Below are positions 11,572 through 21,978 of a DNA stretch of 64,000 bases, one piece after another. The position numbers were made by a program, and so were the translations under genes. Source of the DNA: Hysterangium stoloniferum (taxonomy: Eukaryota; Basidiomycota; Agaricomycetes; Hysterangiales; Hysterangiaceae); assembly GCA_015178975.1 (NCBI GenBank), contig WHVD01000261.1, positions 22,913 through 86,912 on the forward strand. Direction: 5' to 3'. Under the pieces are notes generated by a model that was given only the letters and a program-made list of their open reading frames with translations, made no database searches and had not been told where the DNA came from. Positions within the stretch are counted from its first letter, which is position 1. Each line of letters opens with the position of its first letter.

Positions 11572-12441
11572 CTATGTGTGTTGAGGCTGTAGATCAGCCA
11601 ACCAGTCAGACATTGAGGTTGAGGTTAATGCTATATTAGCCATGAATGCAAAATCAGGTTGTTCAGCTTGCTTAGCTGTGTCCGTGTCTCTAGGTTTGAA
11701 CCATTTGGGTGTCTGGCCTTCTTTGCTGCCCCCTTTCGCCCAACAATCTGCCACATACAAGTGTCCTTTCTTGCCACAGTTATGGCATGTGCCTTTTGTG
11801 GCTCCTGGTCTTTCACTGGCTTTGAGTGCTGTTTGTCGCACTGCTCCAGCCTGCTAAGCCTGATCCTCATCTAGGATCCTAGATATGAGTATATTCGATG
11901 ACACAGCTACTCCACTGGCATTAACTGCTGTGATGAATGTCGACCAAGAGTCTGGAAGTGATGTAAGCAATGTATTTGCAAAGTCCAAGTCAGTGATTGA
12001 TTGTCCTCATGTACTTAGTTCTTGTCAAAGACTCCGAAGTTTGCATATGTGCTCCTCCATACTAGTGCCATCTTCTGCAAATGTCCTGAAAAATTCTCGA
12101 CGTAAGTTGACAACACCGACCGCCCCCCTAGACTCAAATATGTCTTGTAGTCTAGTCCAAATTTTGTGTCCAGTCATCCCATCGTCAATATAAACTTGAT
12201 GTTTATCAGATATACATAAGAAAATCTCTTTTCTAGTTTTCTTGTCTTTCTTGATCCAATCTGTGATCACCAGTTGTTCCTGGGAATCATTGACATTGGT
12301 CAAGATCAGTTTCATCTTCCTGCCATTGGCTATCTCCCATAATTCTAGATCATCCAGGATCACCATGAGGCATCATCTCCATGCTGTGTAGTTATCTCCA
12401 TTGAGTGGATTAATCTTGAAGATGGTGTTGGTGTTTGACAT
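11572..12441 (-). pseudogene. Copia gag with zinc knuckle
   Basis: The start ATG is at 12441 (MSNTNTIFKINPLNGDNY), typical of copia gag N-termini. One TGA follows AWR near 12377, then the frame 12366-12025 carries DGMTGHKIWTRLQDIFESRG. A shift leads to 11841-11572, with the zinc knuckle CHNCGKKGHLYVADC near 11760; the spacing departs slightly from CX2CX4HX4C by one residue. Gag packages the element RNA. The breaks make it a pseudogene. Confidence 0.8.
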
Positions 12442-12526
12442 TGTAAGTGATTGTTACAGGTAGTTTTTTCTTTCTTTAGATGTGATAGTAGATGGTGATG
12501 ATTATGTATGCCCGGGGCCCATAACC

Positions 12527-12792
12527 TGTCAATCGAAGGAGAGGTAAAAGTGTTATTAGAAAAATGTAGATACTTCTGTCTACTTTTTATAAGGAAAAAC
12601 ATTCTTATTGTGGACCTGCCACACTGCACTTCTATTGTTCCGATCATGTGATCCCATCTGTTATTGTTCTAGTGGAGACTACAAGAATTGCACGATCTCC
12701 TGTGCATTGTCCTCATTCTCACCATTGTCTCCACCATGCTGCTCCTCTTTGTTTAACTCCTTACTAAGACTCTGCATTGTCTTTGACCAACA
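12527..12792 (-). repeat. Copia 5' LTR
   Basis: On the minus strand it runs from TGTTGGTCAAAG (12792) to TCGATTGACA (12527), 266 bp, followed at once by GGTTATGGGCCCC, the likely primer binding site. It is about 90% alike to 7578-7796. It contains ACTTTTTATAAGG-type sequence near the end of the shared block. Confidence 0.75.
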
Positions 12793-13534
12793 ACAACCAC
12801 CACCTGCACAACACAAGTATTGATTTGGGGTGCTGTCTCAATAACAACTGCATCGGTGCTCTTTATATTTCAACAGTAAGCAAGACTTTGCACTGAAACA
12901 GTTGAAGTTTGCTTGCTACTACTTGACTTGTCTCTAATGCTAAGACTTCGCACAATAGACTACATATCTCAAGGTTATTCCATTCCTTTCTCATAGTAGT
13001 GGCATTACCTTTACTCTTTCTTTAACTCTGCAAGTAACCTCTAATCATACCTCTAGATCAATCTCCATTCCAGCTACCATCAGTCTGATCACACCTTAAG
13101 GTCAATCCCCTTTCTTAAGTACTTACCTCATCAATCACACCTTGAGGGTTAATGCTACTTAGCTTAATCGATCAAGGGGCTGAATCACTAAGAGTCAAAG
13201 AGTAGAGAGTCACAGCTTGGTAAAGACCACTCTTTAAGAATATAGCAATGAGGAGAAAAGGCAAAAACCTAAAAGGGGCTAATCTAAGTTGATATTAAAA
13301 CTGGAGAGAACTGTAGTGTACATGGAAAGAACTTTATACTACATTGAGATACAGTAGGTCATCAGAAGGCCAATCAGAGAAGCAAAGTGGGGAGAGATAG
13401 AAACCAATGTATGGTACTAAGAAACAATACTAGGTGGCAAATAAGAGTACATGTAGAGACAGAAAATGATGGAGCAGTGGATGGAGCAGAGGTGGAATGG
13501 GGCTGTAGTGTACTATAAACAAGTATTGGGGGTG
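12793..13534. other. No gene recognised
   Basis: It follows the copia 5' LTR with CAACAACCACC-type sequence. Three short CTGCATTGTCTTTGACC/AAGACTTTGCAC-like echoes (12780-12960) suggest an older, diverged copia LTR. The rest, up to LTR-A, shows nothing I can support. Confidence 0.35.
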
Positions 13535-14177
13535 TGTGAAAAGTCAATAGATTCTGACTGCTCAATATACGAAGAATAGTGTTTATTCAACTACTATTAG
13601 AAAGTATTGACCGTTCAGTACAATACTATAGATTACTAGACTGATAGTACTAGTATAGGGATGCACTACACGTCACAAGAGCAACTGTACAGTTGCTCGT
13701 GATGACTAGAACAAGAGAATAAGAGTTGACCTTTATGGTACAACTGGTAGCTAGAAATACATAAGATAGATAATCAGTGAAAGACTGAATATCTAGAGTG
13801 AAGAGATAACAGTGTGAGTTGACTACAGTGTTGACGAGTGCAGAGTCTTGAGAGTGGAACTCGACCTTCACGGTTCGAGTCCAAATTCTATTAGTATGCT
13901 AGAAGACACTACCTCTATGGGTAACTGAGTTATTACCCTTGACACCTCTCGCTATTCAATGTCTGAGTCGTTACGAGGTGGTGTCTGCTGGGTAAAAAGT
14001 GTCTTGTCATTTGATGCCGAGAGCGCCCATAGATATACACAAGGCTTTGAACTAAGGAATAAGGGTATGCTTGAAAGATATAGAGAATTAGAGAAAAGAA
14101 ATAAAAACTAGATAATAAAATACTATAATACGTCTATTATTCCACAGTCCAATCATGATATATGCATACCCTTCACA
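13535..14177 (-). repeat. LTR-A, 3' LTR of the outer Gypsy-A
   Basis: 643 bp, TGTGAAAAGTCAATAG to CCTTCACA on the plus strand. It lies directly after the ORF3 terminus (14178 on), exactly as the 3' LTR of the inner copy follows its ORF3. The central palindrome (half-site CAAGAGCAACTGT) at 13676-13701 has decayed on one arm. Confidence 0.85.
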
Positions 14178-14599
14178 GTGCCCCCCAGTTCGAAGGGATG
14201 TGCTATACAAGGTGTCAAAGAGAATCTGGGATGCCACCCCAAGCTTCCTGTGAGGATCCCCCAAGGTCCAAAATGATGTTTCCCCACCGTTCCCTTTTTA
14301 CTCTGAAGGATTCGGCTATTCTCACCTGAGCCACGAGAATCCCTGTGCAAGGAGTCGGCCCAGCGTCTGTAGGCCTTCTCTCTGCAACGAATGACTGCAC
14401 GGACACTAACCGGTGGAGCGGAAATCTGCACGAGAAGAGGAACATTGGGGAGGGGAAACGAAGATGCGGGTAGCGGGGCAGGAACAGGTGTCTGGGTAGT
14501 GGTCTCTGTGGGAGGCGTCGGGACAAGGGCCTCAAGTAAATCTACGAGGCTGGTAATAGAGAGGATACTCGCTGAGTCTGGGGGCAGACGGTGTGGTTC
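14178..14599 (-). pseudogene. Gypsy-A ORF3, C-terminal part (outer copy)
   Basis: LPPDSASILSITSLVDLLEAL and PVSVRAVIRCREKAYRRWAD match the inner ORF3 at 24709-24940. A one-base shift after HRDS (near 14340) moves the rest out of frame relative to the inner copy. It is interrupted at 14600 by the inner Gypsy-A and continues at 25775. Confidence 0.8.
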
Positions 14600-14604
14600 T
14601 ACTA

Positions 14605-15246
14605 TGTGAAGGGTATATATATATGCATAATTGGACAGTGGATTAATATGCATAGTATAGTACTTTATTATCTAGTTTCTATTCCTTTTCTTTAATTCCC
14701 TATATCCTTCAAGCATACCCGTATTTCTTAGTTTGAAGTCTTGTGTATACCTATGGGCGCTCTCAGTGCCAAAAGACAGACATCTTGTTACCCAGCAGAC
14801 ACCACCTCGTAAACGACCCAGACGTCAAATAGTGAGAGGTGTCAAGGGTAACGTCTCAACTACCTATAAAGGTAGTGTTTTCTCGCATACTAACAGACTT
14901 TAGACTCGAACCGCGAAGGTCGAGTCCCACTCTAAGGTCTTTGTGCTCGTCGACACTATAGTCAACTCGTGCTACCATCTCTTTACTTTAGATATTCAGC
15001 CTCTCGTAATTATCTATTTTATGTCTAGCTACAAGTTGTACCGTAAAGGTCAACTCTTTCATTCTCTCATTCTAGCTGTCAAGAGCAACTGTACAGTTGC
15101 TCTTGTGACGCGTAGCGTGTCTCCTTGCTAGTACTGTCAGTCTAGTAATCTACGGTATTGCACTGAACGGTCAATACCCGCTAATAGTAGTTGAATAAAC
15201 ACTACACTTCGTATATTGAACGGTCAGAATCTATCGACTCTTCACA
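14605..15246 (+). repeat. Gypsy-A 5' LTR
   Basis: 642 bp from TGTGAAGGGTATATA to GACTCTTCACA. It carries a TATAAA framed by TACC and GGTA at 14871-14884, and a perfect 26-bp palindrome at 15080-15105 (half-site CAAGAGCAACTGT and its complement). The 3' LTR has the same length. Confidence 0.92.
14871..14884 (+). promoter_or_regulatory. Candidate TATA box of LTR-A
   Basis: TACCTATAAAGGTA: a TATAAA within short inverted arms, kept in the 3' LTR and recognisable in the solo copies. The position about 270 bp into the LTR fits a U3 core promoter. This is inference from sequence only. Confidence 0.45.
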
Positions 15247-15264
15247 GTGGTGATCCGGGCTGGA
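15247..15264 (+). other. Candidate primer binding site of Gypsy-A
   Basis: GTGGTGATCCGGGCTGG follows the 5' LTR directly, where the tRNA primer of reverse transcription pairs in LTR elements. I cannot name the tRNA from memory with confidence. Confidence 0.45.
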
Positions 15265-15323
15265 CCATTCTTTTCCTACGAAGAAAGATCTTATTATTGG
15301 ACTACTAAAACCCGAACACGTGA

Positions 15324-17903
15324 ATGACTATGGGCAAGAACCAAACACCTAGGTCTTCATCAGCTCCGAGTAGCTCCATGCCTCGTCAAAAATCTGCTAA
15401 TTTGGAGCCAGCCTGTAACGTCACCTTGAGGAAGTCTTCGTCGACTCTCCAAGGATCAACTCCTCTGGAGGATCCTTCCGGAGTAGTAGTGAAATCGTCA
15501 ACAAACATTCCACCCGATCCACCTGAAGAATGCTCGTCACCCAGGCAGTTGAACGCCCCTGGAGTTGATGTTGAGCCTGGTCGAGCACCCATGCCCGTTC
15601 TCAAGTTCCCTCCGAGACAGGTTATTCTCACACAGTTCCTCGGAGGTCATATAATTTATGCTCAGCCCATCAACTTAAAATGGGATATGTATTACACCGA
15701 TCAAATCTCTGAGGATCTGGTTACTCCCTTTGTAGAGGAGTACAATACGGATTATCCCATTTTACCAGTGACTGTAGCAGTTTGGTTAGGTCGTTACCAG
15801 GTGATCTTATTGGCGCGAGATTTATTCACACGACCAGGGAACCTTGAGGACTTGACCCGATTGATTCCCAAATGGTCGAACGAGGTGACTACCGCTGCGG
15901 AAGGAGGAAGAAGGATTCTCAAGTGGGAGGTGTTTTCTCTATTCCTTGAAGCACTTTGTACGCATGATAATGTGTTGCAGATCCTGCACGTCCTGCTCAG
16001 CGGAGAACATGTTGTGCCTAAGGTTGACTACCAGTACTTGTACATCCGCATGTTGGAGGAGTCTCTCAATGGAGTCATGCCAAATCTGCCGTTCGCATAT
16101 TTCACCTTAAGGGGTCGGCTGAAGCGAAATCAAAGAAGACTCGATAAGATGGTTTTAGAGGTACTCCTCCCCTATAATGACTCGATTCAGGTCCCCGATT
16201 CGCCTATCTCCATGACTAATTCGTTCGTTCACAACCTAAATGGGTCTCCAGATACTCGTTTCCTATGTTCTCTCAACTGTCCTGTGATATTGGAGGACTT
16301 TCCGCTGGACTTGAGGATGCAGGTGATAGAACACCTCCAAGAAAAGAGGATTGAGGTCTGTGCTCCCTTTCATCAACCTCAGCCATGTCGACTCCTGAAC
16401 ACGATGGAGATCGAGAGACAAATCACGATGGAATCTGGTCCCATGCCTTTTCAGGGAGATCCTCGCTCTCGCGTCGCGTTTGAGGGAGTTTCCAACAGCC
16501 CTAACGTCGAGAACGAGGTGACCACTGTCAGAAACCGATCGGTCACCAGCAAGGGTCGACCGACCTTCTCTACAGCATTCACTGAGGGTATAGCTGGCCC
16601 AGTTGCTGGTCGAGGATCGCTGAACCCAGACGGTCCCCGCCATTCTCTGCCAATCACTTCGAATCCCTTCTTGCCATCAGGAGGACCCCCTAGTGATTCA
16701 TCTGGGAGTTCGAATACTTCAGACCGAGGAGGGAACTCGGGACGTGGGGAGTGCCACAATGGAGTGCCTAATACCCCTTTTCGAACTCCGATGCGGTCTC
16801 AAGCTAGCGCGCTTATTGATGGCTTACCTAAGGACAAGAAGATTACTCTTAACACCAACGACCTCAAGATCAAATGGTCTGACCTCCCCGAATACGATGG
16901 AGCCCAATCCAAGGCCTTGGATTATATCATGGACATCATGAGTCTTGCAGAGATATCAGACTCTTTGAGTGTGATGTTAGGAGTCACTCTGCCAAGACGA
17001 CTCACGGGAAATGCTAAGGTCTGGTGGAGCACCCTAGACCATGAGCATCGTACTGAATTCAGTCAATCTCATGGGTCATTTCTCTGGGGCATTGTGGAAG
17101 GATTGCTTGGAACTCACTGGCGTGAATCCTTGGCCTTAGAATGGGAAGCCATGAAATTTCGACAAACTGGTCACGATCGCGAGACACCCGTCGACTATAT
17201 CCAACGGAGAGTTAAACTCTATCGTTTCCTGTACGGGTTCCACCAGGACAGAGGAGATGAGACACGCAGACTCATTCTCACGCTGCCTATGGAATGGCTC
17301 TACCTTCTTCAAGGACAACCCATCGACGATATCATGAGTTTGCAGATGTATGCTAATAACCTGCAAGAAGCTCTGATTAATGCTTGGGTCCAAACACACC
17401 GGGAACATTACAGGTTCCAGAAACTGCACGTAATGTTAGCAGAGGGTCAGGAAGTGGATTTTAGAGTCACCGACGACTTCTCTTCACCTAACCAGGTTCT
17501 CATTAGTGAGACTAACGAGAGAGGCTCGACGAGAAGGACCGTCCCTGATGTCGCTAATCCAATGCAGGGAAGGCGTCATGGAAAAATGTTCTTCGAGAAG
17601 AGTAACAAGAAGAGCTCGGTCAAACCCACCAAGGAATGTTGGATATGCGGAAGTCCAGACCATTTCAAGATATATTGCCCCCATGCTGGCAAAATGTCTC
17701 ATTATGTCTCTATCAACAAATGCTCTGCACAGGATATGTCGGAGGAAGCGGAGGAGCAAAGGTTATATGAAGTGGTTCATGGACTATCTATACAAGGACA
17801 AGTAAATACCTCTGATGATGAATTGACTTTTGTTTCCATTTATGCGCCCCGAGTCGGAAACAAATTAGTCACAAGCCCAGGTCACTTGAGGAGAAAGGTT
17901 TAA
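15324..17903 (+). CDS. Gypsy-A gag polyprotein, intact
   Basis: An open frame of 859 codons starting at MTMGKNQTPRSS, 77 bases after the LTR. The N-terminal third has no domain I recognise. PEYDGAQSKALDYIMDIMS (about 533-551) opens a retrotransposon gag (capsid-like) region that runs to about 690. A zinc knuckle CWICGSPDHFKIYC (CX2CX4HX4C) lies near residues 772-785. Gag forms the particle and packages RNA. The stop codon overlaps the pol start as TAATG (17901-17905), so pol sits in another frame, possibly translated by termination-reinitiation. No D-S/T-G protease motif is seen in the C-terminal part. It is the only long intact retroelement ORF of this element. Confidence 0.88.
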   Translation: MTMGKNQTPRSSSAPSSSMPRQKSANLEPACNVTLRKSSSTLQGSTPLEDPSGVVVKSSTNIPPDPPEECSSPRQLNAPGVDVEPGRAPMPVLKFPPRQVILTQFLGGHIIYAQPINLKWDMYYTDQISEDLVTPFVEEYNTDYPILPVTVAVWLGRYQVILLARDLFTRPGNLEDLTRLIPKWSNEVTTAAEGGRRILKWEVFSLFLEALCTHDNVLQILHVLLSGEHVVPKVDYQYLYIRMLEESLNGVMPNLPFAYFTLRGRLKRNQRRLDKMVLEVLLPYNDSIQVPDSPISMTNSFVHNLNGSPDTRFLCSLNCPVILEDFPLDLRMQVIEHLQEKRIEVCAPFHQPQPCRLLNTMEIERQITMESGPMPFQGDPRSRVAFEGVSNSPNVENEVTTVRNRSVTSKGRPTFSTAFTEGIAGPVAGRGSLNPDGPRHSLPITSNPFLPSGGPPSDSSGSSNTSDRGGNSGRGECHNGVPNTPFRTPMRSQASALIDGLPKDKKITLNTNDLKIKWSDLPEYDGAQSKALDYIMDIMSLAEISDSLSVMLGVTLPRRLTGNAKVWWSTLDHEHRTEFSQSHGSFLWGIVEGLLGTHWRESLALEWEAMKFRQTGHDRETPVDYIQRRVKLYRFLYGFHQDRGDETRRLILTLPMEWLYLLQGQPIDDIMSLQMYANNLQEALINAWVQTHREHYRFQKLHVMLAEGQEVDFRVTDDFSSPNQVLISETNERGSTRRTVPDVANPMQGRRHGKMFFEKSNKKSSVKPTKECWICGSPDHFKIYCPHAGKMSHYVSINKCSAQDMSEEAEEQRLYEVVHGLSIQGQVNTSDDELTFVSIYAPRVGNKLVTSPGHLRRKV

Positions 17904-19048
17904 TGGCAGCAGGCGCGACCAAGATTGCACACCTTATCGAAAGTCTCTCTCAACTTGAGGAGGACCGTCAATTCGCCTCAGAGAGGCCTAAGCCACCTGT
18001 TGAACCAGAGATTGTGGACGATTTCGAACCGCCTGGTCCTAAGACGGCTGTGGTGGCTGATAATGAGCAATTTGCCTCAGAGGATCTTCACAAGCTAGTC
18101 AACTTGGGACCAGATATACCAACGGAGGTCCTGCCACATCTCAGATCAGTTTTGACTGAGAACGTTAAGGCTTTCAGAGTCGACGGACGGTTAGGGCAAG
18201 TGGAATGTAGAGTCCCTGTCCCCTTGAAAGAGGGTGCCCAGCCCATATCCATGCCTATGTTCCCTTCGTCCCCTGCCAATAGGAGAGTTATAGATGAGCA
18301 AATGGATACCTGGTTCGAACAGGGTGTCATTGAGCCATCTAAAAGCCCCTGGGGGGCGCCAGGCTTTGTAGTATATCGCAATGGTAAACCGTGGGTGGTC
18401 ATCGACTATCGGAAACTTAATCATCTCACTGTTCCAGATGAATTCCCTTTACCATGTCAATCGGAGATGCTGTCGGGATCAAATGTTCTTTCTTCTTTTG
18501 ACGCGCTAGCTGGGTTTACTCAATTAGAAATGTTGGAGGATGATAAGCCCAAAACAGCCTTTAGATCTCATAGAGGGCTGTGGCAATTTAAAAGGATGCC
18601 GTTTGGGCTCAGAAATGGCCCCTCCACATTTCAGCGCGTCATGCAAACAGTTTTAGCACCCTACTTGTGGATTTTTTGTCTAGTCTACATCGATGACATA
18701 GTCATATTCTCTAAGAACTGGGATGATCATTTGCTTCACCTGAATCAGGTGCTTGGCGCTATCGCTTTGGCCGGTATCACTCTCTCTCCCAAGAAATGTT
18801 TTATCGGATATAATTTGATCTTGTTGTTGGGTCATAAAGTATCCAGGTTGGGTTTTTCGACCCATCAAGAGAAGGTTCGCGCTATATTGGAACTGGCCCC
18901 ACCCACTAAGGTCTCTGAACTACAACGGTTCCTTGGAATGGTCCTTTACTTTTCGGCATATATACCATTCTATTCATGGATGGTGTCCCCTTTATTCTCG
19001 CTCCTAAAAAAGGGAACACCCTGGACGTGGACCGCTGAACATGTCTGA
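17903..19048 (+). pseudogene. Gypsy-A pol: reverse transcriptase
   Basis: The frame starts at an ATG overlapping the gag stop. After an N-terminal stretch of about 70 residues come the Ty3-type blocks: CRVPVPLKEGAQPI, GVIEPSKSPWGAPGFVV, VVIDYRKLNHLTVPDEFPLP, FDALAGFTQLEM, MPFGLRNGPSTFQR and the catalytic LVYIDDIVIFS (near 18683-18715), then GHKVS and FLGMVLYFSAYIPFYS. The catalytic aspartates are intact. No aspartic protease precedes it, which is odd for a Ty3 pol. The frame closes with TGA at 19046-19048 after TAEHV, where related elements read on; CGA to TGA would explain it. Confidence 0.88.
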
Positions 19049-19552
19049 GCTTATGAGGATGTTAAAACTGCACTAGGATCAGCACCAGTGCTGGGGCATC
19101 CAGTTAGTGGGATGCCCTATCGATTGTATACAGACACTTCGGATTTTGCCTTAGGTTGTTGTCTCCAACAAGTCCAGAAGATGGCTTTAGGAGACTTGAT
19201 GGACACCAAAATCTATGCTCAAGCCAAGTTAGCTTTTGACCGTGTGCAGGATGTGCCATCCTTTGTTCATCGGTACAAAACCAAACAGCCCGAGATTGAG
19301 TGGTCGGATTCATGGGGACCCACTTTTGAGGCGACCGAAGTTACCGTTGAATGAGTCATTGCATATTGGAGTCACATGCTGAAAAGCGCTGAACGTAACT
19401 ATTCTGCCACTGAACGGGAAGCGTTAGCAGCAAAGGAGGGACTAGTCCACTTCCAACCCTTCATTGAAGGTGAACACGTTCTACTCATTACGGACCATGC
19501 AGCTCTGCCAATGGGCTAGATCATACGAGAACACTAATCATCGACTAGCCAC
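19049..19552 (+). pseudogene. Gypsy-A pol: RNase H
   Basis: It continues the pol frame: YRLYTDTSDFALGCCLQQ (catalytic Asp), ERNYSATEREALAAKEGLVHF (Glu) and EHVLLITDHAAL (Asp). A TGA at 19352-19354 splits VE from VIAYWS where arginine is normal. A one-base shift near 19505 puts QWARSYENTNHRLATWG in another frame, and a compensating shift near 19555 restores it. These breaks inactivate pol. Confidence 0.85.
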
Positions 19553-20854
19553 ATGGGGGCAATATACGCTGCATTTCCAGGTCTCGAAATTTTACATCAA
19601 GCAGGAAGAGTTCACAGTAACGTGGACCCATTGTCCAGACTCCCTCGGGTACCAGCCTTCGTGAGCCCTATTAGAGATGATTTACAAGCTATCACCTCGA
19701 CCTCTATGGACAAAAGCACTGAGGAAAAACTATGGAAGGACGAACCTGCTAAGAAGGCAGTCTTCTCGATCATAAATGATTCCATGGAACCTTTTGGAGT
19801 AACTCAGAAGGTCCGACAGTCGGAATGGGATTTTTATAATGCAGTGAGGGACAATCAGGAGGACGAGTCCGACTTTGCACTGCATCATCCTCAGCTGCTA
19901 ATCAGTATCAAGGAGGGATATATAAAGAAATTTCTAGAGGGATACTCGAAGGACCCAGTCTTCAGAAACCTCTACGCTCTTGATACCCCTTCACCCAATG
20001 CAGTTGTTACTCCTTCTCACTACTTTGTGGGAGCAAACAGACTCCTGTACTTTCGTGACTCAGACTGGAAAAGTCGAGTCTGTGTGCCCAGAACCATGAC
20101 TAGCTCTATTTTAAGGTTGGTACATGATAATCCTTTTGAGGGAGCACATGCCGGAGGTCAGCGGTTGTTCAACCTAATGAAAGACCGGTTCTTTTGGCCA
20201 AAAATGCTGCAAGATTGCATGTCATACGCGCGTACCTGTGACATCTGCCAAAAGACCAAAATTGATCGCACTGCTCGTCAAGGAGCCCTCAGACCTGCCA
20301 ACCTACCTTTTAGGCCTTTCGAAGTAGTTTCTATGGACCTGATCACTGGACTACCTGACTCGGGAAAGGATTTGTATTCAGCAGTTTTCGTCGCCATTGA
20401 TAAATTAACGTGTTTCGCTATTACAATACCTACTTTCTCGAACCTTATGGCTGAAGGATTTGCACGAATGTTTGTCAAACAGGTGGCCAGCCCCTTCGGA
20501 CTACCCTCTCGAATAATCTGTGATCGGGACAAGAGATGGACCTGCAGGTTCTGGCGGGAAGTCTGTAAGATTTATGGTACCACCCTTGCGGTATCTTCTG
20601 CCCATCATCCCCAGACGGATGGACAGACGGAGAATATGAATGCAACCATAGAACAAATGCTTCGAGCCTATTGTGCTTCTGCTAAGGAGAGCTGGTCCCA
20701 ATGGATTGAGGTGGTAGTCCATGCGTACAACTCAACCGTTCACAGTTCAATGAACTACACTCCGGCCTTCTTATTAATGGGATACCTCCCAAGAGGGATG
20801 TCTCGAGTTCTAGGAGGTGACGAACCCCTAGTTCCTAGAGAACTATCAGACAGC
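19553..20854 (+). pseudogene. Gypsy-A pol: integrase zinc finger and catalytic core
   Basis: It starts in the RNase H tail (PGLEILHQAGRVHSNVDPLSR). The HHCC zinc finger is LVHDNPFEGAHAGG ... YARTCDICQKTK (20116-20265). The DDE core has VVSMDLITGLP, IICDRDKRWTC and HHPQTDGQTENMNATIEQM (20330-20660). The frame is open to ELSDS, where the solo LTR-C with its ACAGC duplication interrupts it; it resumes at 21410. Confidence 0.88.
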
Positions 20855-21409
20855 TGTTACGACCCGTTCCCGGATGTTTCAATATCCGACTTCCGATCTC
20901 CCACTTTGACCTCTGACTACGGAACATCATAGTTACCGTATCATCCGCGTTCTTCGTTTGTTCCACATTTGGTAATTTGTCCGTTGACAAGTATTCACTC
21001 GTTTGTTGTTGTATTCCCGTCTCGGAATATTGTCTTCCTAATATGTCTTATTGTATTTCCGTTTTAAGAATACTTCCGTTTCCGTCTTATTATGGTCTCA
21101 GTTTGTAGTACAATAACGAGTAGACTTATATTAGTTTCCGCGAATTTGTACTTTACTTTAGATCTGATATCGACTTAGTTTCTTATTCCTCCTCCCGTCT
21201 TTCTGTACGCTCGATATTCGGAACTCTTCGGAACTCTGAATATCCATATCTTCCGTCGTTAGTTCACTTCCGAAATTAAGGACATTGAGTGTTTGCGTAG
21301 AGGCGCAGCACATAAGCTGAAGCTGACATCCTGACCCTATCCACGAGTTTCCGACTTCCCGGTGACTTCCCGATAGTTCCGGAATAAGTTCCCGACACGG
21401 CACTTAACA
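20855..21409 (+). repeat. Solo LTR-C inside integrase
   Basis: 555 bp, TGTTACGACCCG to GGCACTTAACA, with the duplication ACAGC at 20850-20854 and 21410-21414. It contains the GCGCAGCACATAAGCTGAAG box at 21303-21322 shared with LTR-B and LTR-D. An inverted relative lies at 32664-33660. Confidence 0.9.
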
Positions 21410-21978
21410 ACAGCCCTATGGCCGACCAATGGATTCTCGAACTAGAAAATCATCGACAGATGGTGCGGGATTCAATTGCTCGAGCCCAAGAGATTCAAGC
21501 ACGAGCATATAACAAGAAGCAAAGACCTGTAGAAGATATCTCCGAGGGAGACTTTGTATTGGTGAACCCCCACTCCCTCGAACTGGTGGAAGTCAAGGGA
21601 ACGGGGAAGAAACTAATACAAAGACGGATTGGACCAGTCGAGGTCCTTGAGAAATTGAACCCTCAAGTATTTAGGCTTAAGATTCCCCCGGAGTATCCGA
21701 TGCATCCAGTCATTAATTGGGATCATCTGCAGAAATATCAACCCTCTCCTCCCAACCTAGGTCCAAGACCACAACTTGAAAACCTAAGAGTGTTGAAATC
21801 AGATCATGAAGAATATGAAGTCAAAGCTATTGTTGGACATAGAAAACAGCGAAATTGTCTGCTATTTAGGGTGCACTGGAAAGGTTATGGACCTGAAGAG
21901 GATTTGTGGTTAAGCAGCACTAACCTCACAAATGCTCCAGCACTTCTGAGGGCATACAAGGCGCTGTTCAAAATCTAA
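21410..21978 (+). pseudogene. Gypsy-A pol: integrase C-terminus and chromodomain
   Basis: It rejoins the integrase frame after the LTR-C insertion (SPMADQWILELENHRQ). RRIGPVEVLEKLNPQVFRL (21624 on) is the GPY/F-type module, then INWDHLQKYQPS. A chromodomain follows: YEVKAIVGHRKQRNCLLFRV HWKGYGPEEDLWL (about 21810-21915). Chromodomains at this place define the chromovirus branch of Ty3/Gypsy and guide integration to chromatin. The stop is at 21976-21978. Confidence 0.88.

Larger units (their letters stand above)
7578..12792 (-). mobile_element. Ty1/Copia retrotransposon, degenerate
   Basis: The minus-strand order is LTR (12792-12527), primer site, gag with zinc knuckle, integrase, reverse transcriptase, RNase H, purine tract and 3' LTR (7796-7578). 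Integrase before reverse transcriptase defines the copia order. Many stops are present, mostly TGA where arginine is expected. The element is split by a solo LTR-D at 8187-8908. The 3' LTR lacks its last 45 or so bases, so no target duplication can be read. Confidence 0.85.

Noticed and set aside
14178..15246. An inverted LTR pair at 13535-14177 and 14605-15246 as one foldback element
   Set aside because: The ORF3 fragment between them continues at 25775 across the TACTA duplication, so these are LTRs of two different nested copies.
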